From contig CP136063.1 of assembly GCA_032622095.1 (NCBI GenBank), forward strand, positions 13,557,814-13,621,813: a stretch of DNA of 64,000 bases. The letters run 5' to 3'. The DNA comes from Siphonodentalium dalli (taxonomy: Eukaryota > Mollusca > Scaphopoda > Gadilida > Siphonodentaliidae). The translations under genes were made by a program, and so were the position numbers. Within the stretch, counting starts at the first letter, position 1. Every line of letters begins with the position of its first letter. Positions 50,051 through 62,536 of the stretch are shown one piece after another. A model generated the notes under the pieces. That model searched no databases and was not told where the DNA came from. It saw nothing but the letters and a program-made list of their open reading frames with translations.

Positions 50051-51448
50051 CTCACAGCGTTAGTAAATTCAGCAAACACACCCAATGAACTGCTACCTTT
50101 CTCACAGCGTTAGTAAATTCAGCAAACACACGCAATGAACTGCTACCTTTCTCACAGCGTTAGTAAATTCAGCAAACACACCCAATGAACTGCTACCTTT
50201 CTCACAGCGTTAGTAAATTCAGCAAACACACCCAATGATCTGCTACCTTTCTCACAGCGTTAGTAAATTCAGCAAACACACCCAATGAACTGCTACCTTT
50301 CTCACAGCGTTAGTAAATTCAGCAAACACACCCAACGAACTGCTACCTTTCTCACAGCGTTAGTAAATTCAGCAAACACACCCAATAAACTGCTACCTTT
50401 CTAATAGCGTTAGTAAATTCAGCAAACACACCCAATGAACTGCTACCTTTCTCACAGCGTTAGTAAATTCAGCAAACACACCCAATGAACTGCCACCTTT
50501 CTCACAGCGTTAGTAAATTCAGCAAACACACCCAATGAACTGCTACCTTTCTCACAGCGTTAGTAAATTCAGCAAACACACCCAATGAACTGCTACCTTT
50601 CTCACAGCGTTAGTAAATTCAGCAAACACACCCAATGAACTGCCACCTTTCTCACAGCGTTAGTAAATTCAGCAAACACACCCAATGAACTGATACCTTT
50701 CTCACAGCGTTAGTAAATTCAGCAAACACACCCAATGAACTGCCAACTTTCTCACAGCGTTAGTAAATTCAGCAAACACACCCAATGAACTGCTACCTTT
50801 CTCACAGCGTTAGTAAATTCAGCAAACACACCCAATGAACTGCTACCTTTCTCACAGCGTTAGTAAATTCAGCAAACACACCCAATAAACTGCTACCTTT
50901 CTAATAGCGTTAGTAAATCAGCAAACACACCCAATGAACTGCTACCTTTCTCACAGCGTTAGTAAATTCAGCAAACACACCCAATGAACTGCCACCTTTC
51001 TCACAGCGTTAGTAAATTCAGCAAACACACCAATGAACTGCTACCTTTCTCACAGCGTTAGTAAATTCAGCAAACACACCCAATGAACTGCTACCTTTCT
51101 CACAGCGTTAGTAAATTCAGCAAACACGCCCAATGAACTGCTACCGTTCTCACAGCGTTAGTAAATTCAGCAAACACACCCAATGAACTGCCTCCTTTCT
51201 CACAGCGTTAGTAAATTCAGCAAACACACCCAATGAACTGCTACCTTTCTCACAGCGTTAGTAAATTCAGCAAACACACCCAATGAACTGCTACCTTTCT
51301 CACAGCGTTAGTAAATTCAGCAAACACACCCAATGATCTGCTACCTTTCTCACAGCGTTAGTAAATTCAGCAAACACACCCAATGATCTGCTACCTTTCT
51401 CACAGCGTTAGTAAATTCAGCAAACACACCCAATGAACTGCTAACTCT
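50051..51448. repeat. 28-copy 50-bp minisatellite
   Basis: The unit begins CTCACAGCGTTAGTAAATTC and ends TGCTACCTTT. Length 1398 bp equals 28 units less two single-base deletions (near 50929 and 51031). Most units are identical; a variant pair (CCCAATAAAC then CTAATAGCGT) at 50381-50410 recurs exactly 500 bp later. A 50-bp unit cannot keep a reading frame, so it is non-coding. Confidence 0.95.
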
Positions 51449-51659
51449 CTCAACAGCTATAACATCTGCTGTTACGCCAGTTTTTTTATGTAACTGACCA
51501 CTGAAGTGGGTCTCCACTTTTGTAATAAAATCGCCAGCTTTTGTTGTAAAAAAAAACCATGTCTCAACTTTTGCAATAACAAAATAACACCTTTTGAAGT
51601 AAACCGGCGCAATCATTTTTACGGGCGCTGGACGATTTTCGTGTCAAAGATAATCCGAT
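51449..51659. other. Short unique spacer
   Basis: Between the minisatellite and the zinc-finger pseudogene; nothing recognised. Confidence 0.4.
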
Positions 51660-52080
51660 AATTCATAGCGGCCACCATCCACACGAGTGTGACTTGTGGT
51701 CGAAGGAATTTAGTGACTCAGGTTCCCTTACAAAAGAATCGACACCGCTAATCAACAATCGGGTGTTACGGGTGTCGAATGGCTTTCGGTCAGACCAACG
51801 CAAGAGATTCCATACAGTGGATCGCCCTTACGAGTGTGATGTATACCAGGAGTCCTCTAGTGATTCCGATTCCCTGCCTAAGCATAATAGCTAACGCATA
51901 AGTGATCAATCTTATACGTATGTAAAATTCTTCCCAGTCAGTCAGCCACCCTGACAATCCACTATGATACCTTACGGGTGCGACGTTTGTCTGAAGAAGT
52001 TCGGTGTAACCGCGATTCTGACAAGACATAGGATAACCCACGCTGGTGACCCAATGTTTGTCTTAAGACGTTATGTAAGT
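51660..52080 (+). pseudogene. Zinc-finger pseudogene, left arm of an inverted duplication
   Basis: Finger relics HHPHECDLWSKEFSDSGSL, RFHTVDRPYECDVYQESSS and, from 51970, GCDVCLKKFG-like codons lead to RHRITHAGD. Several Cys and His are lost and frames are broken. The inverted partner is at 53640-53990. Confidence 0.7.
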
Positions 52081-52775
52081 CAAGTAACATGGTAACATGT
52101 ATATTTCCTCGTAGTTTGGTGATGTAACGGATGTATCAGTTCTAACGGTAATATTTGGTTCATTTGGTCTCGTCTTTGGAGGTAATGTCATATGCGAAAC
52201 TTTCAAGTCGCAATATTCGTGTTCCAAAAGGTTCAATCTCCTTTCAAAATGTATTCAACGAAATATACGAATACATTGTATTGTCGATTGTCAGGCAGAG
52301 CAATCAAAAATGAAACGCATACCACAATTAGGAACGAATTGAACGTGAATGTGTTTGATGAAGTAAAATAATGAGTTAAATTTATTCCCAACCTTCACAT
52401 TGATCTTATTGTTCTGGAATAGGCATGTGTAATATGCTATCGTCATGGCAATATACGAGTCGCAAAGATAGTGGAGCCAACAGGTTCAGTCTCCTTTCGA
52501 AATATATTCAACGACATAAACGAATATAAATAATTGCATTGTCGATTGTCAGGCGGAGTAATCAAAAATGAAACGCATAACACATTTAAGAACGAATTGA
52601 ACGCGATTGTGTTTGATGAAATAAAATAATAATTAGTTATCTTTTATCATCAACCTCCCCTTAGATCTTATATTTCATGAATAACTATGTACATGTATAA
52701 TATGCTATCATGAAGGCAATATATGCTAGTGTAATAAATTACTATTGCGATGTTGCACCTATAAATTGAAATCTT
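52081..52775. repeat. Flank of the inverted duplication with an internal tandem copy
   Basis: A ~170-bp block (TCAATCTCCTTTCAAAATGT, TTGTCGATTGTCAGGCAGAG, AAATGAAACGCATA) at 52225-52380 is repeated at 52487-52640 and found once, inverted, at 53495-53620. 52685-52775 is the inverted counterpart of 53355-53430. Confidence 0.7.
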
Positions 52776-52834
52776 ACAGAACACAGACTATATGTTAGAC
52801 TTATACTCAAACAGGTTCCAAACTACTACACAAG

Positions 52835-53134
52835 ATGGCATGTCTATCACACCGAAATGCATGTACATGTATGACATGTAAACACAGAACTGTGTCTACA
52901 ACATCATGTGCTCTGGGTTCAGAGAATCATACATTGGCGAAATTGGCAACACTCTGCGCCAAAGCTTTTCGGGTCACCGCCAACACAAGACTGCCAGAGT
53001 ACAGACAAATTAAATTGAATGAATTCCTGTATGTTTGTGGCAACGGAAATTTTCAAATAGTTTCATTCCATGAAATGGAAACACCAACCAGCTTCCAAAG
53101 ACTCATCCGGGATTTAAATATAAACCCAAACTGA
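52835..53134 (+). CDS. Hypothetical 99-codon ORF in the loop
   Basis: MACLSHRNACTCMTCKHRT and later KLATLCAKAFRVTANTRLPE: Cys-rich at the start, no known domain, a good ATG context not evident. It is the only open frame between the two inverted arms. May be chance. Confidence 0.25.
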   Translation: MACLSHRNACTCMTCKHRTVSTTSCALGSENHTLAKLATLCAKAFRVTANTRLPEYRQIKLNEFLYVCGNGNFQIVSFHEMETPTSFQRLIRDLNINPN

Positions 53135-53639
53135 ATGCGATCTAACAACGTCATCCTGTCAGCACCTGTCATTACCGGAATTGAAATATACGTTGGTAGG
53201 AAACTGATGTAGCAATGGCACGTGTACTAAATGTATCTTCGTTATCTGAAAAGATCAATTATGAGCGAAAGTTTGTATTTTATGTTAAGTTATCAGTCCA
53301 TGAGAAACCCCATCCTTCCCTGTCTATAGTACGTCACTTAATTTGACCCCAATTGATAGGTGCAACATGGCAATAGTAATTTATTATACCATCATGTATT
53401 GCCGTCATAGTAGCATATTATACATATATATTTAAGAACTCCAAGGGTATATTGATGGTAAAGTTAATTAAAGATTTTACTTCAACCACAATCGGGCTCA
53501 ATTCGTTCCTAATTGTGTTATGCATTTCATTTTGTATTGGTCTGCCTGACAATCGAGAATAAAATTATTGTATTCGTTCATTTTGTTGAATTCATTTTAA
53601 AGGAGGCTGAACATTTTGGCACCAAGGACATTGCGACTT

Positions 53640-53990
53640 GAAAGTTTGACATAGGATATAATCACGGTTACGCCGAACTTCTTCTGAGAAACGTCGAATC
53701 CATAAGGGCGTTCACCAGGGTGAATGTCAGGTTACCGGACTGACTGGGAATAATAAATACTCGTATGGTTGATCACGTATGTGGTATGCTTGAGCATGGA
53801 ATCGGACTCACTAGATGGCTCGTGGTACACGCCACACTCATATGAGCGATCAACGGTGTGGATTCCCCTGTGTTGGCGTGACTGGAAGCTATTCGACACA
53901 CTCGTATGGTCGATTACCGGTGGGGATTCTTTTGTCATGGAGCCGGACTCATTAAATTCCTTCGGCCACAAGTCACACTTGTAAAAACAT
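53640..53990 (-). pseudogene. Zinc-finger pseudogene, right arm of the inverted duplication
   Basis: Minus-strand relic with WPKEFNESGSMTKESPP and GIHTVDRSYECGVYHEPSSE, matching 51660-52080 in inverse orientation with independent substitutions. Cys and His needed for zinc binding are lost. Confidence 0.7.
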
Positions 53991-54360
53991 CATATTTATG
54001 TTACTGGGACCTCATATGGGCCTTAGTAGAGATGACATTAATCTATATGAAAAGGATCGCCACAAACAGCCAAAAGTATCACTTGATGAAAGAATTGGTA
54101 GGAAATGTAACATGGAGGTTCAGACTAAAGAACACTTCGTTATGCGCTGCAACATATCTAAGATGCGTAAACACATCCTTTGTGATATAGCGATGACGAG
54201 TGATAAATGTATTGGATTGAATGATGGCCAAAGAATTCAATACATAATGCAAAACAACGAGCATCATACATGCGACATAATCTGCAACATGGACATTTTT
54301 CAAAGAAAGGTCAAATGCTACTGATATAATAATGAAATAGTTACTATAGTATATATATTA
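53991..54360. other. No recognised gene
   Basis: A 108-codon plus frame at 53998-54324 has CNMEVQTKEHFVMRCNISKM and a later HHTCDIICNM; the Cys spacing is not that of a known finger. Unclassified. Confidence 0.25.
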
Positions 54361-54545
54361 TGTTGAATCATTGTTGACATTATTAGTTATCTTCGGCAAC
54401 ATCGGGGGTACATGGAGATTTAATACCTGGATGTCGATTTTGAACCCCGAGGCGGAGCCGATGAGTTCAAAAAGAGACATCCAGGTATTAAATCTCCATG
54501 TACCCCACGATGTTGCCGCAGATAACGATTTTGTCCCCACAATAA
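54361..54545. repeat. Hairpin element
   Basis: GGTACATGGAGATTTAATAC and CTGGATGTC on the left arm (54407-54437) pair with 54477-54510; the arms extend outward through CGGCAACATCG and GTTATCT. The loop holds CCCCGAGGCGGAGCCGATGA. Confidence 0.75.
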
Positions 54546-55977
54546 TAGCCATGTCTCCTTAATTTAAGTGTGTTTTTCATAGGTTCTCCGAATAATTTAC
54601 ACCAATAAGAATAATTCAGTAGCCGACCTAAGGATCCGGCGTCAGGTGACGTCAAACTCTGCGTGCGAGAGCAACGTCACGATTGGTGGAAACTACCAGT
54701 TCAAGGGTCATTCATATACCCCCGAAGTTTCACGTGCTCATATACCCCCCATGTTTCGCGCACATTCTCGTATACCCCGCTGTCAATGGTGACGGGGGAC
54801 ATGGTGATTTAAACGTGGTGTTGTAGCCAATCAGATTGCTAGTTGAAACCGGACGTGGGGACAATATTATATATTTGTTATTTTGACATCGGTCTCGTGT
54901 GCACGTTTTGTCATTAAACTATATATTTATGGGGTCGATAGACGCCATTTTGCTTTTTCTTGGAACTCTGCCGCCCCGGGGATATTTTTGGTGTATTTTG
55001 GCGCCAAGAAATGGGAAATATGTCGGGAATCATGCTCTGCTATAGTTTAACGACGAGTGCCGTGTGCCAAACCTGCATGTGAGGAATTATAAAGACTTAA
55101 TCTAACAATCCATCTTTAAATCCCCAATGCATATAGTGACAGAAAATATTTCGAAGTTTGAAGATGATTAAACTTGTTATCTGCCTCGTTGAGTTTAAAA
55201 CGGAAAAAGGCTGTGCATGCCTGATGTGTTCATCTTTCACTGACTACTGTATAATAATTGCTGTAAATAAAAAACGATAACAAAAGAAAATCCCACCCAT
55301 CAGTTACGAGTAATACTAATTTCGACCATTCTACAACATTAATCGGGCATCCCTTTTTAAGACATAATAGAACAAAGCTACCACAGTTAAAACTCAAATG
55401 TATGTTAAAGTAAAACTATATGAAATAATTATTTCTCACACACATCGGACTGACACGTATAATCGCCATCAATGGACTCGTTTTGTGAAAATTATTTTTC
55501 CCACACATCGCATTGTACTATTTTGGCTTCAAAATATTGAATTACACGGCTGATGACCTTTTGAGCTTATTTAACCTCTTGCGTAACCTGTGACCCTTTA
55601 CCGCACATGGCTGAATACATCTCAAGTTCATTTAACCTCTGAGTTCTAACCTTTTACCTTTCACTGTGCCTCGGTTTGAAAGTTTGTTATCCGCTTTCAC
55701 ATCGACTTCGACTCCCGCCCAAGCGGGTTCCATTTTTTCGACATTTCGATCTCTCGACTCGATTCTCATTATTTCGACTTCAATTTTCGACTATTAGGCG
55801 TTTGATATGTCTGACATGATCAGCAATGAAGCTTAACACGATCTCCATTGAATATACACAGTATTTGAAAGATTAGCTGGACAGGGCAGTCGATCGTGAA
55901 CATTCGAGAAATTTTAGATCGAAGCACTCAGGTGGACTTTTGATAAAATAAAAACGACACAACTTCACAAGTGAAAG
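54546..55977. other. No gene; possible 5' region of the DIRS-like element
   Basis: 54780-54810 repeats a GGGGACATGGTGATTTAAA block like that in the preceding hairpin. 55560-55800 has CTTTTGAGCTTATTTAACCTC and related direct repeats. The left terminus of the following retroelement should be here but could not be fixed. Confidence 0.35.
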
Positions 55978-57215
55978 ATGAATGGAAGAGGTGTCAGAGC
56001 CAAGATGATTGACTATCGAAGGTTTAATAGTTCCGGCGATCGGACGTCCAAGAAAGATGGTGAAGATATGTTAGATTCTTCTGAAGAGACAGACATATTA
56101 GAAAAGGACGATGATCATCTAACTCAACATGCGCCCAATCGGACTGACAACGACAGATATTCTCCTGCCTTGGACGACGAGGAAGACGATCTCGGGGTAA
56201 CACGATCAGAATTGGAAAAAATTCAAGCTGAAATACAAGAAAATAAGCGGAAAGTGAAGGATAATTTGCGACTGCAGCATCGGCTAGCTAGAGCCGAACT
56301 GGAGAAATCTCGACGCCAGTTGACTCATATCAGAAGAAAGGACGTGCAAAGCGTACGAAGCAGAAACATTCCAGACCAGAAACCGAAAGTAGACAGACGA
56401 AGAGGGAAAGGTATTAATGATATTAATTTAGACGACTTAAAGTCAGACACATTTCTTCGCCAAAAAGTGCAAGACAAGTTAAAGCAACTGGAATTTGGTT
56501 TCGATGACAATGTTGATGAATCATATTCATCAGATGAACAATCAGATGATGGGTACAAAACCAAGCCAGTCACAAAAAACATTATTTCTGGTCTGGAGAC
56601 AAAGTCTTCAACCACTGTTATTAGACCACAATTATGTCCCCAATCTGTGCTCCAGTTGGAGTATGTCAATACAGAAATAACATTTCAGGACATCACATTT
56701 AACCAATGTGTGGCAGGCGAACTGGAGATCATTATCCAGCTAGCACCAGGCAGAGAGAAAGAAGGTCGATTAAATTTACTTCGTAAAATCTCTTATTATT
56801 ATGAAATTTATGACTGGAAATCATTATTAGATTTGTATGCAGCTGTCATAAGGAAGATCGAGTATAGCCAAGCTAAATGGGGGGATGACACATCCCTTTT
56901 GGAAACACCCATGCTGGTTGGTCATGCTCGATCTAAATTTAGTAGTACAAATAACAGAAATTCTGCCAAGAGTTTCAATTTTAGTGGAAATACAGGTAGC
57001 AATAGAATGAGTATGAGCAATGCCAATGGAGAGAATGGTTTTGTCCATAATTTCAACGTTTGAAATGTTCTAAGAAAGCGCCACATATGAAATTCATTCA
57101 GGGCCAAAATCGGCTCGTGCAACATATATGTGCCACATGTTTGGAGAAAGACAGGAAACCGTTAAATCATCCCGAGTCAAGCTCAGCCTGCCCTTATCAA
57201 GAGAATGAGTCATGA
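55978..57215 (+). pseudogene. ORF1 (gag-like) of a DIRS-like retroelement
   Basis: 361 codons are open at 55978-57063: acidic N-part, a long charged coiled-coil-like helix (about residues 75-130), and a conserved-looking C-part (PQSVLQLEYVNTEITFQD, FVAGELEI-like and EGRLNLLRKISYYYEIYDWK) typical of the ORF1 that precedes DIRS/Ngaro-type RTs. The expected Cys/His module follows in another frame, with WFCP at about 57036-57047, then KCSKKAPH, HICATCLEKD and NHPESSSACPY, reaching a TGA at 57213-57215. A frameshift near 57030 and one TAA separate it from the main frame. Without them ORF1 would be about 410 codons. Likely binds element RNA or forms particles (family inference). Confidence 0.68.
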
Positions 57216-58575
57216 CTGATAAGTTATAACGATAATGATAAGGCTGAGTCTGGCATTGACCAGTTTAGCAATTCCTGTCTTTCTACAGTTGAATCTGTCA
57301 TAATGTCAGGTGATAGCACCTTTACAAATCAAGAATTCAGACAAGAACTAATTGCAACAGAAATTTCATCTGAGAATATTATTGAAGATAACATTAAAGT
57401 TAGACAATCAGGCACACCCAATTATAAAGGCTGCAAGATTCCAGTGTATTCAATGCTTAACGTGCCTTTCTTTAGACAAATTTTGGCTGATTATGAAGGC
57501 AACCAACTCTGTGACTTTTTGCAGTATGGATTTCCCATTGGAATTGAAGGTCCAAGGCCTTGTAACAACACTGCAAGGAATCATAGAGGTGCTACTTCTT
57601 ATTCAGTTGAAATTAAAAGATATTTAACTATAGAAATGCAATACCAAGCCATTATTGGACCTTTCATTGGAATTCCATTTGACAAGGCCTTCCTGTCTCC
57701 GTTAAATAGTGTGCCAAAGAGGAATTCAGAGGAGCGAAGAGTTATTTTAGACTTAAGTTTCCACATGACAAGTCTGTTAATTCACAGATTCCCAAAAATG
57801 TATATCTGGGAACAAACTACAAGTTAGTTTATCCCTCTGTTGACAATTGGGTTCATCTTATCAAACAGAACCCATCAAATCCATTGATATATAAACGAGA
57901 TTTGAGACGTTGCAATAGGCAGATACCGGTAGATGTTGGAGATACAAATCTATTAGGGTATCAGTGGGAAGGGAAATATTATTTTGATAGAGTTTTACCC
58001 ATGTGCTTGAGAAGTAGTGCTGTCGCATGCCAATCATTGACAGATTCAATCAGATTCATGATGAATAAATCAGGTTTCAACCTTGTTAACTATTTAGACG
58101 ATTTGGCAGGTTGTGAAGTGATTGAGAAAGCTGATAAATCATTCCTTAAATTGAAAGAGCTACTCGATAATTGTGGATTAGAGGAATCGGTGGAGAAAAT
58201 GTGTCCACCATCACGTAATATGCAATTTTTAGGAATCCAATTTGATTTGGAGAACTTTCTCCTAAAAATTGATGGAGAGAGATTACAAGAAATTCTGTCT
58301 CTGGTTCAGACTTGGTCAAATAAACAAAATGCCTCCAAGCAGGAGCTTCAATCCTTACTTGGTAAACTGAACTTTGTTTCCTCGTGTGTCGGGCCAGGTA
58401 GGTTATTCGTATCCCGTTTGCTTACATGGTTGCGCTCATTTGAGGACCACCATAGAACTAAAAAAAATCCGAAATTTGTTAAGAAGGATCTGGTTTGGTG
58501 GCAAAAATTTCTCGCGCATTATAATGGTATATCTTTAATGATATTCGAAGAATGGTCTGACCCAGATATAAAGTT
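57216..58575 (+). pseudogene. DIRS-like reverse transcriptase, 3'-truncated
   Basis: Open from codons upstream of the ATG at 57303, in the same frame as the ORF1 Cys/His module. Part one (57303-57827) ends in RT motifs LSPLNSVPKRNSEERRVILD; a one-base shift near 57785 moves the frame, and the rest continues at 57800-58575 (KRDLRRCNRQIPVDVGDTN, DRVLPMCLRSSAVACQ, catalytic NYLDDLAG, MQFLGIQFD, LLGKLNFVSSCVGPGRLF, KKDLVWWQKFLAHYNG). The motif set is that of DIRS/Ngaro-type elements rather than Ty3 or LINEs. RNase H end, methylase and tyrosine recombinase are absent because the copy stops at the junction with the next LINE. Inactive. Confidence 0.75.
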
Positions 58576-60630
58576 AACCAAGAACCATATCAGTTCGCGT
58601 TCTAACATGAAGACCTTGAATGTGCTTCAGACATAAGCGATGTGCACGTTCAAGGCGTTCACATTCTGTCTCATTTAAGCCAAATAGCAGTTCACTGCCA
58701 TATAGACCTTTAGGTATAATCACCGAATTGTAAATGTTTAGAGAACTCATTGGTGTTATTCCACCCGCGTAAATACCAATATTTGACAGAGCAAAATAAG
58801 TACTCCTCAGTTTAGAACATATTTTATCAACGAAAGATGCACTGAAATTGTGTTTACTGGGGGGAATACCCAAATGTGTAATACTATCGGTCTCTAAAAT
58901 ATTATGTGATCCGAGATTCCATTGTTTTGTGCGTTTCCGTGAATCACTGGTGGATTCGTTGAATACGATAACCTGCGTTTTTGACGGGTTGTATTTGTAA
59001 CGCCATTTGGAACTGTATTGTACACACATATCAACTAATGATTGTAATCCTGAAGCAGTGAGTGAGAGTTGAACCATGTCATCAGCATGGGTAAGGCAGC
59101 AGCAATTAATACCATTCATAGTATAGCCGTATTGTGATTTTTCAAGTTCATAAAGCAAACTATCTATGTATAGGGAGTAGAGCAGAGGTGACACAGTACT
59201 CCCGTGCCTTGTTCCTTGTAGCATGGGAATCCAGCGTGATGTAGTTTTGATGTCGAATACAAGATTGCATATCAGAAAGTAAGACTTTAAACAATCTCCA
59301 AGATTTGCCTTGTAACTGTTTTTGAAACAGATGGAATAGTAAACCGTTTATCCATACGGTGTCAAAAGCTATCCAGACGTCCAAGGAGCAAGCAAACAAA
59401 CGACTATGCTTCTCGGACGCGTAGGCAATATATTCTGTGACCAGGAAAGAAGAAGTCATGCAGCTGTTATCACGCTGAAATCCATTTGGCAAGGGATGAG
59501 TTTTTATTAATGATGGCGTATGAAGCTCCAGTCTTGTGAGAAGTAATCATTCGTATAGTTTATATATAACAGGCAGTATGGTTATGGCCCTGTAACTATC
59601 AAAAGAGTCCTTCGGTTTAGGGCTACCCTTGTATAAAGAAAATATCAAGCCACGCATAGCTGCAGGTGGAATATATTCAAACTGCATAAAATAGTTGAAG
59701 AGGTGAGACAAGGATGTGGCTAGGTTATCGCCGCCGTATATAATATGCTCATAGTTGATACAATCAAAACCAGAAGCCTTGTTAAGATTAAGCCGGCGGT
59801 ATAAGGATACTACTTCCATTCGAGTAACCGGAAAAGTAATGAGACTATATAAAGGGCTTACAGAACATGACTTTGCTTCGTTTACGATAAATGTGGTTAC
59901 ATTTTGATAATGCTGATTATCAAAAGATGGGTCTGCTAACGGAACAGAAAAGATATCGCTAAAATAGTCTGCCCATGCTTCTGCTATTTCTTGAGAATCT
60001 CGTACAATAGTTCCATTGTGTTTGAAATGTGAACAGGACATTGTCCCTAATTTTTTACGTTTTGCGTTGAAAAGTCGAAAAAATGTATCTTGGTCTGATT
60101 CAGCGCATTCATCAATGCTGTTATTAAATGATTGTATGTATTGCTTAGATTCCCTGCGATATTCACGCCTAAATATGCATTTAGCTTCTTTTTAGCTGTG
60201 GTATAAACCAGCCGTGTCATTAACTGGTATATCCGCCGCTATCCAGACTAATCTATAACACCTCATACTTTGATGCAGTGACTTGAGCTGCTGTGACCAG
60301 AGTGGTTTCAAAAACTTCTTAAATTTCTTTTGAGGGATGTTGTTTTGTGCATATGTAGTTATAGCTTGAACTATGCCATCATAAAAAGAGTCTATATCGT
60401 TTTGGTCTTTCGCTAAAGCATTTGGGAGTAGATATTTTAGATCAGCCTGGTAGCTAGCATGTGTCCACGTTTCTGTGCGGAATTTTTTCCAATTGAATGT
60501 ATACATGGAATTATCATTATTTTAATTTTGAAATGATGTCACATTAGTATCCACACGGAGTATTAAAGCGCGATGATTTGAAACATCCAAGGCGTCGTCA
60601 TCGTCTTAAACTCGACAGTCGATAATGGAC
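58576..60630 (-). pseudogene. Second LINE: RT with partial endonuclease, truncated at both ends
   Basis: Read right to left: end of the AP-endonuclease (DVSNHRALILRV, about 60550-60595), linker (60192-60506), RT part one (59547-60041: LNLNKASGFDCINYEHI, RGLIFSLYKGSPKPKDSFD, SYRAITILPVIYKLYE), RT part two (59160-59492: NGFQRDNSCMTSS, DVWIAFDTVW) and RT part three (58574-59224: LQGTRHGSTVSPLLYS, THADDMV catalytic motif, RYKYNPSKTQVIVFN). In-frame stops lie at 60192-60194 and 59547-59549, with a frameshift near 59240. The second Asp-Asp motif is intact, but DVWIAFDTVW replaces the usual D-x-x-K/R-A-F-D box. It ends abruptly at the DIRS junction. Different family from the 45.8-kb LINE. Confidence 0.82.
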
Positions 60631-62536
60631 ATACTCTAAATTATTTTTTAACGCTCCTAAATGTATATAATATCGTTCACAGTGGTTAACCGTATGTGTT
60701 GGCATTAAATAATACCTGACAAATGACAACCAAACCATATTTTGTAGAAATATTGTTAGAATCTGATGATACGCGACCGTCGAATCGAATCGTCCCCTTT
60801 GAGTGCATTTATAGCATAGATGTGGACTTTATCCTGTATAACATAATAAGTTTTTCTTTATCAGCTTACAGCTGAATCTGTATTCAATCAAATAGAATCA
60901 CTTGACCAATTGGAACATGAATTCAGGTTTAGTGATGGTGTATTCCCAAGACATGCATTTACATTGATGTAGATCAGTTCTTGGTAATATATTCAACATA
61001 CACATATATATGCTACCACATAAGTATGACGTTGATAAAGTATTGCTTTAATAAATAGTATGTTCCGCCGTTGTATCATATTTTGTTTCGTTCGAAGTCT
61101 ATAATCCCAAATTATAGGAGTAGATGAGAATTTGTTCTCTCAGTTTACTGATATTAAGTTGTCTTTCACAAATTGTAACTCGATTATCTCTACATTCTTA
61201 CATACACATGTTGAATTCTACCACACAACAAAGATACTAGGGTATTAAAATCATCTTTTTAATGTGTGAAACATCGCATTGAATATTTAATTTATATATG
61301 GAATATATATTGACAATCATTCTGGTTCGTTTCGAATTTTGTTATATATATATATCACTATATACCAACCAGTATGTGTGTGTAACGCTTACAGTATATG
61401 TCTCTATTGATAGTATACCCTTTCCCCAATTGGTATTATGATGACTCTTGTCAATTAGATTGGATCATTCGTTGTTCATCAAATTACGCAGAATACTTTC
61501 TGGTAAAGGATTGAAATATATTTGCTGTTGTGGAAGTACATATTTATACTGATATATATTGAATCATGTATGACTGTTGATTTATTATATAATTTAATAC
61601 TGATATCTCCTCCAATTGTCCCTTTTGTGAGATAGTGTGAACCGCATCTCCCATCAGAGTGATCAGAGGCCCAGATGACTCCTCTGACATTTGGGCCCCT
61701 CTCCAGGAAGGCATCATTATGAATTTCTGGCGGCCGTTGGCTTGGCAGAAGTTGGAGAATTCATAATCATTTCATGTGTAAAATGTAGAGTGCAAGCATA
61801 AGGAGGAGAGAAAAGTGAGAGTAAGGTTTCATTATTGTTCACATGTTTAATGTATGTTTGTTGGGAGATCAGATCTCAATAAATAATATTATGGCCATTC
61901 CGTCTTAGTCATAATTTCTATATGGAGTGGTTCTAATTAATAATGAAGGGCATAGTAATTGGGCAATTTTGTTATCAAAATGTGTAATTACTAAACCGGA
62001 AATATTTACTCTATAGACTATATATTATTCCGACGATACCGGTACATTTTAGCCCATTTGCACATGAAAGAGATAAAGGAATGACTTTGGTGACATGTTA
62101 TAAATATTGCTGCCACCATTCTCTTTGAATAAATACCATCGTTTTAAAAAAGGCTGTCTGTTATTTAGAAGAAATACCATGCGAGTATATCAAGCTATCA
62201 ACCCAATACACATACTCCCGAGAAAACGACATTGACATTAATCCACACCCATTGACGTGAGGCACATATATTCAACGGAATCCCAGCCATTGAATACATA
62301 TTAGTATATACCTCTAGTGGAATACAAGCCGGAACTATTCGTATTGACGCCCAGAGATATGACGTACATAACGTCGATCATCCGTTTCCGGTGATTCCCC
62401 CACAATTACTGGTTATTTGTCAAGACATAAATCACATAAATGTAGCTATAGTAACAATGGAGGTAACATTCATGGATTGAACTTATCTAACTGAACGGTG
62501 TAGAATAAATACAGAACACAACTTGCATCATAATAT
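60631..62536. other. No recognisable gene
   Basis: AT-rich sequence with TATATA runs. 61610-61760 is locally GC-richer with CAGAGGCCCAGATGACTCCT and GGGCCCC blocks that partly pair (GATCAGAGG/CCTCTGA). Nothing coding. Confidence 0.4.

Noticed and set aside
50051-51448. CRISPR-like array
   Set aside because: Units are head-to-tail 50-bp copies with no variable spacers; it is a minisatellite in eukaryotic DNA.
56325-56669. 114-codon minus-strand frame
   Set aside because: Antisense to the DIRS-like ORF1 coiled-coil region, without a recognisable domain.
58776-59224. DIRS RT and LINE read as one multi-domain gene
   Set aside because: They lie on opposite strands and have different RT classes (YLDD versus ADD), so they are separate elements joined at about 58576.
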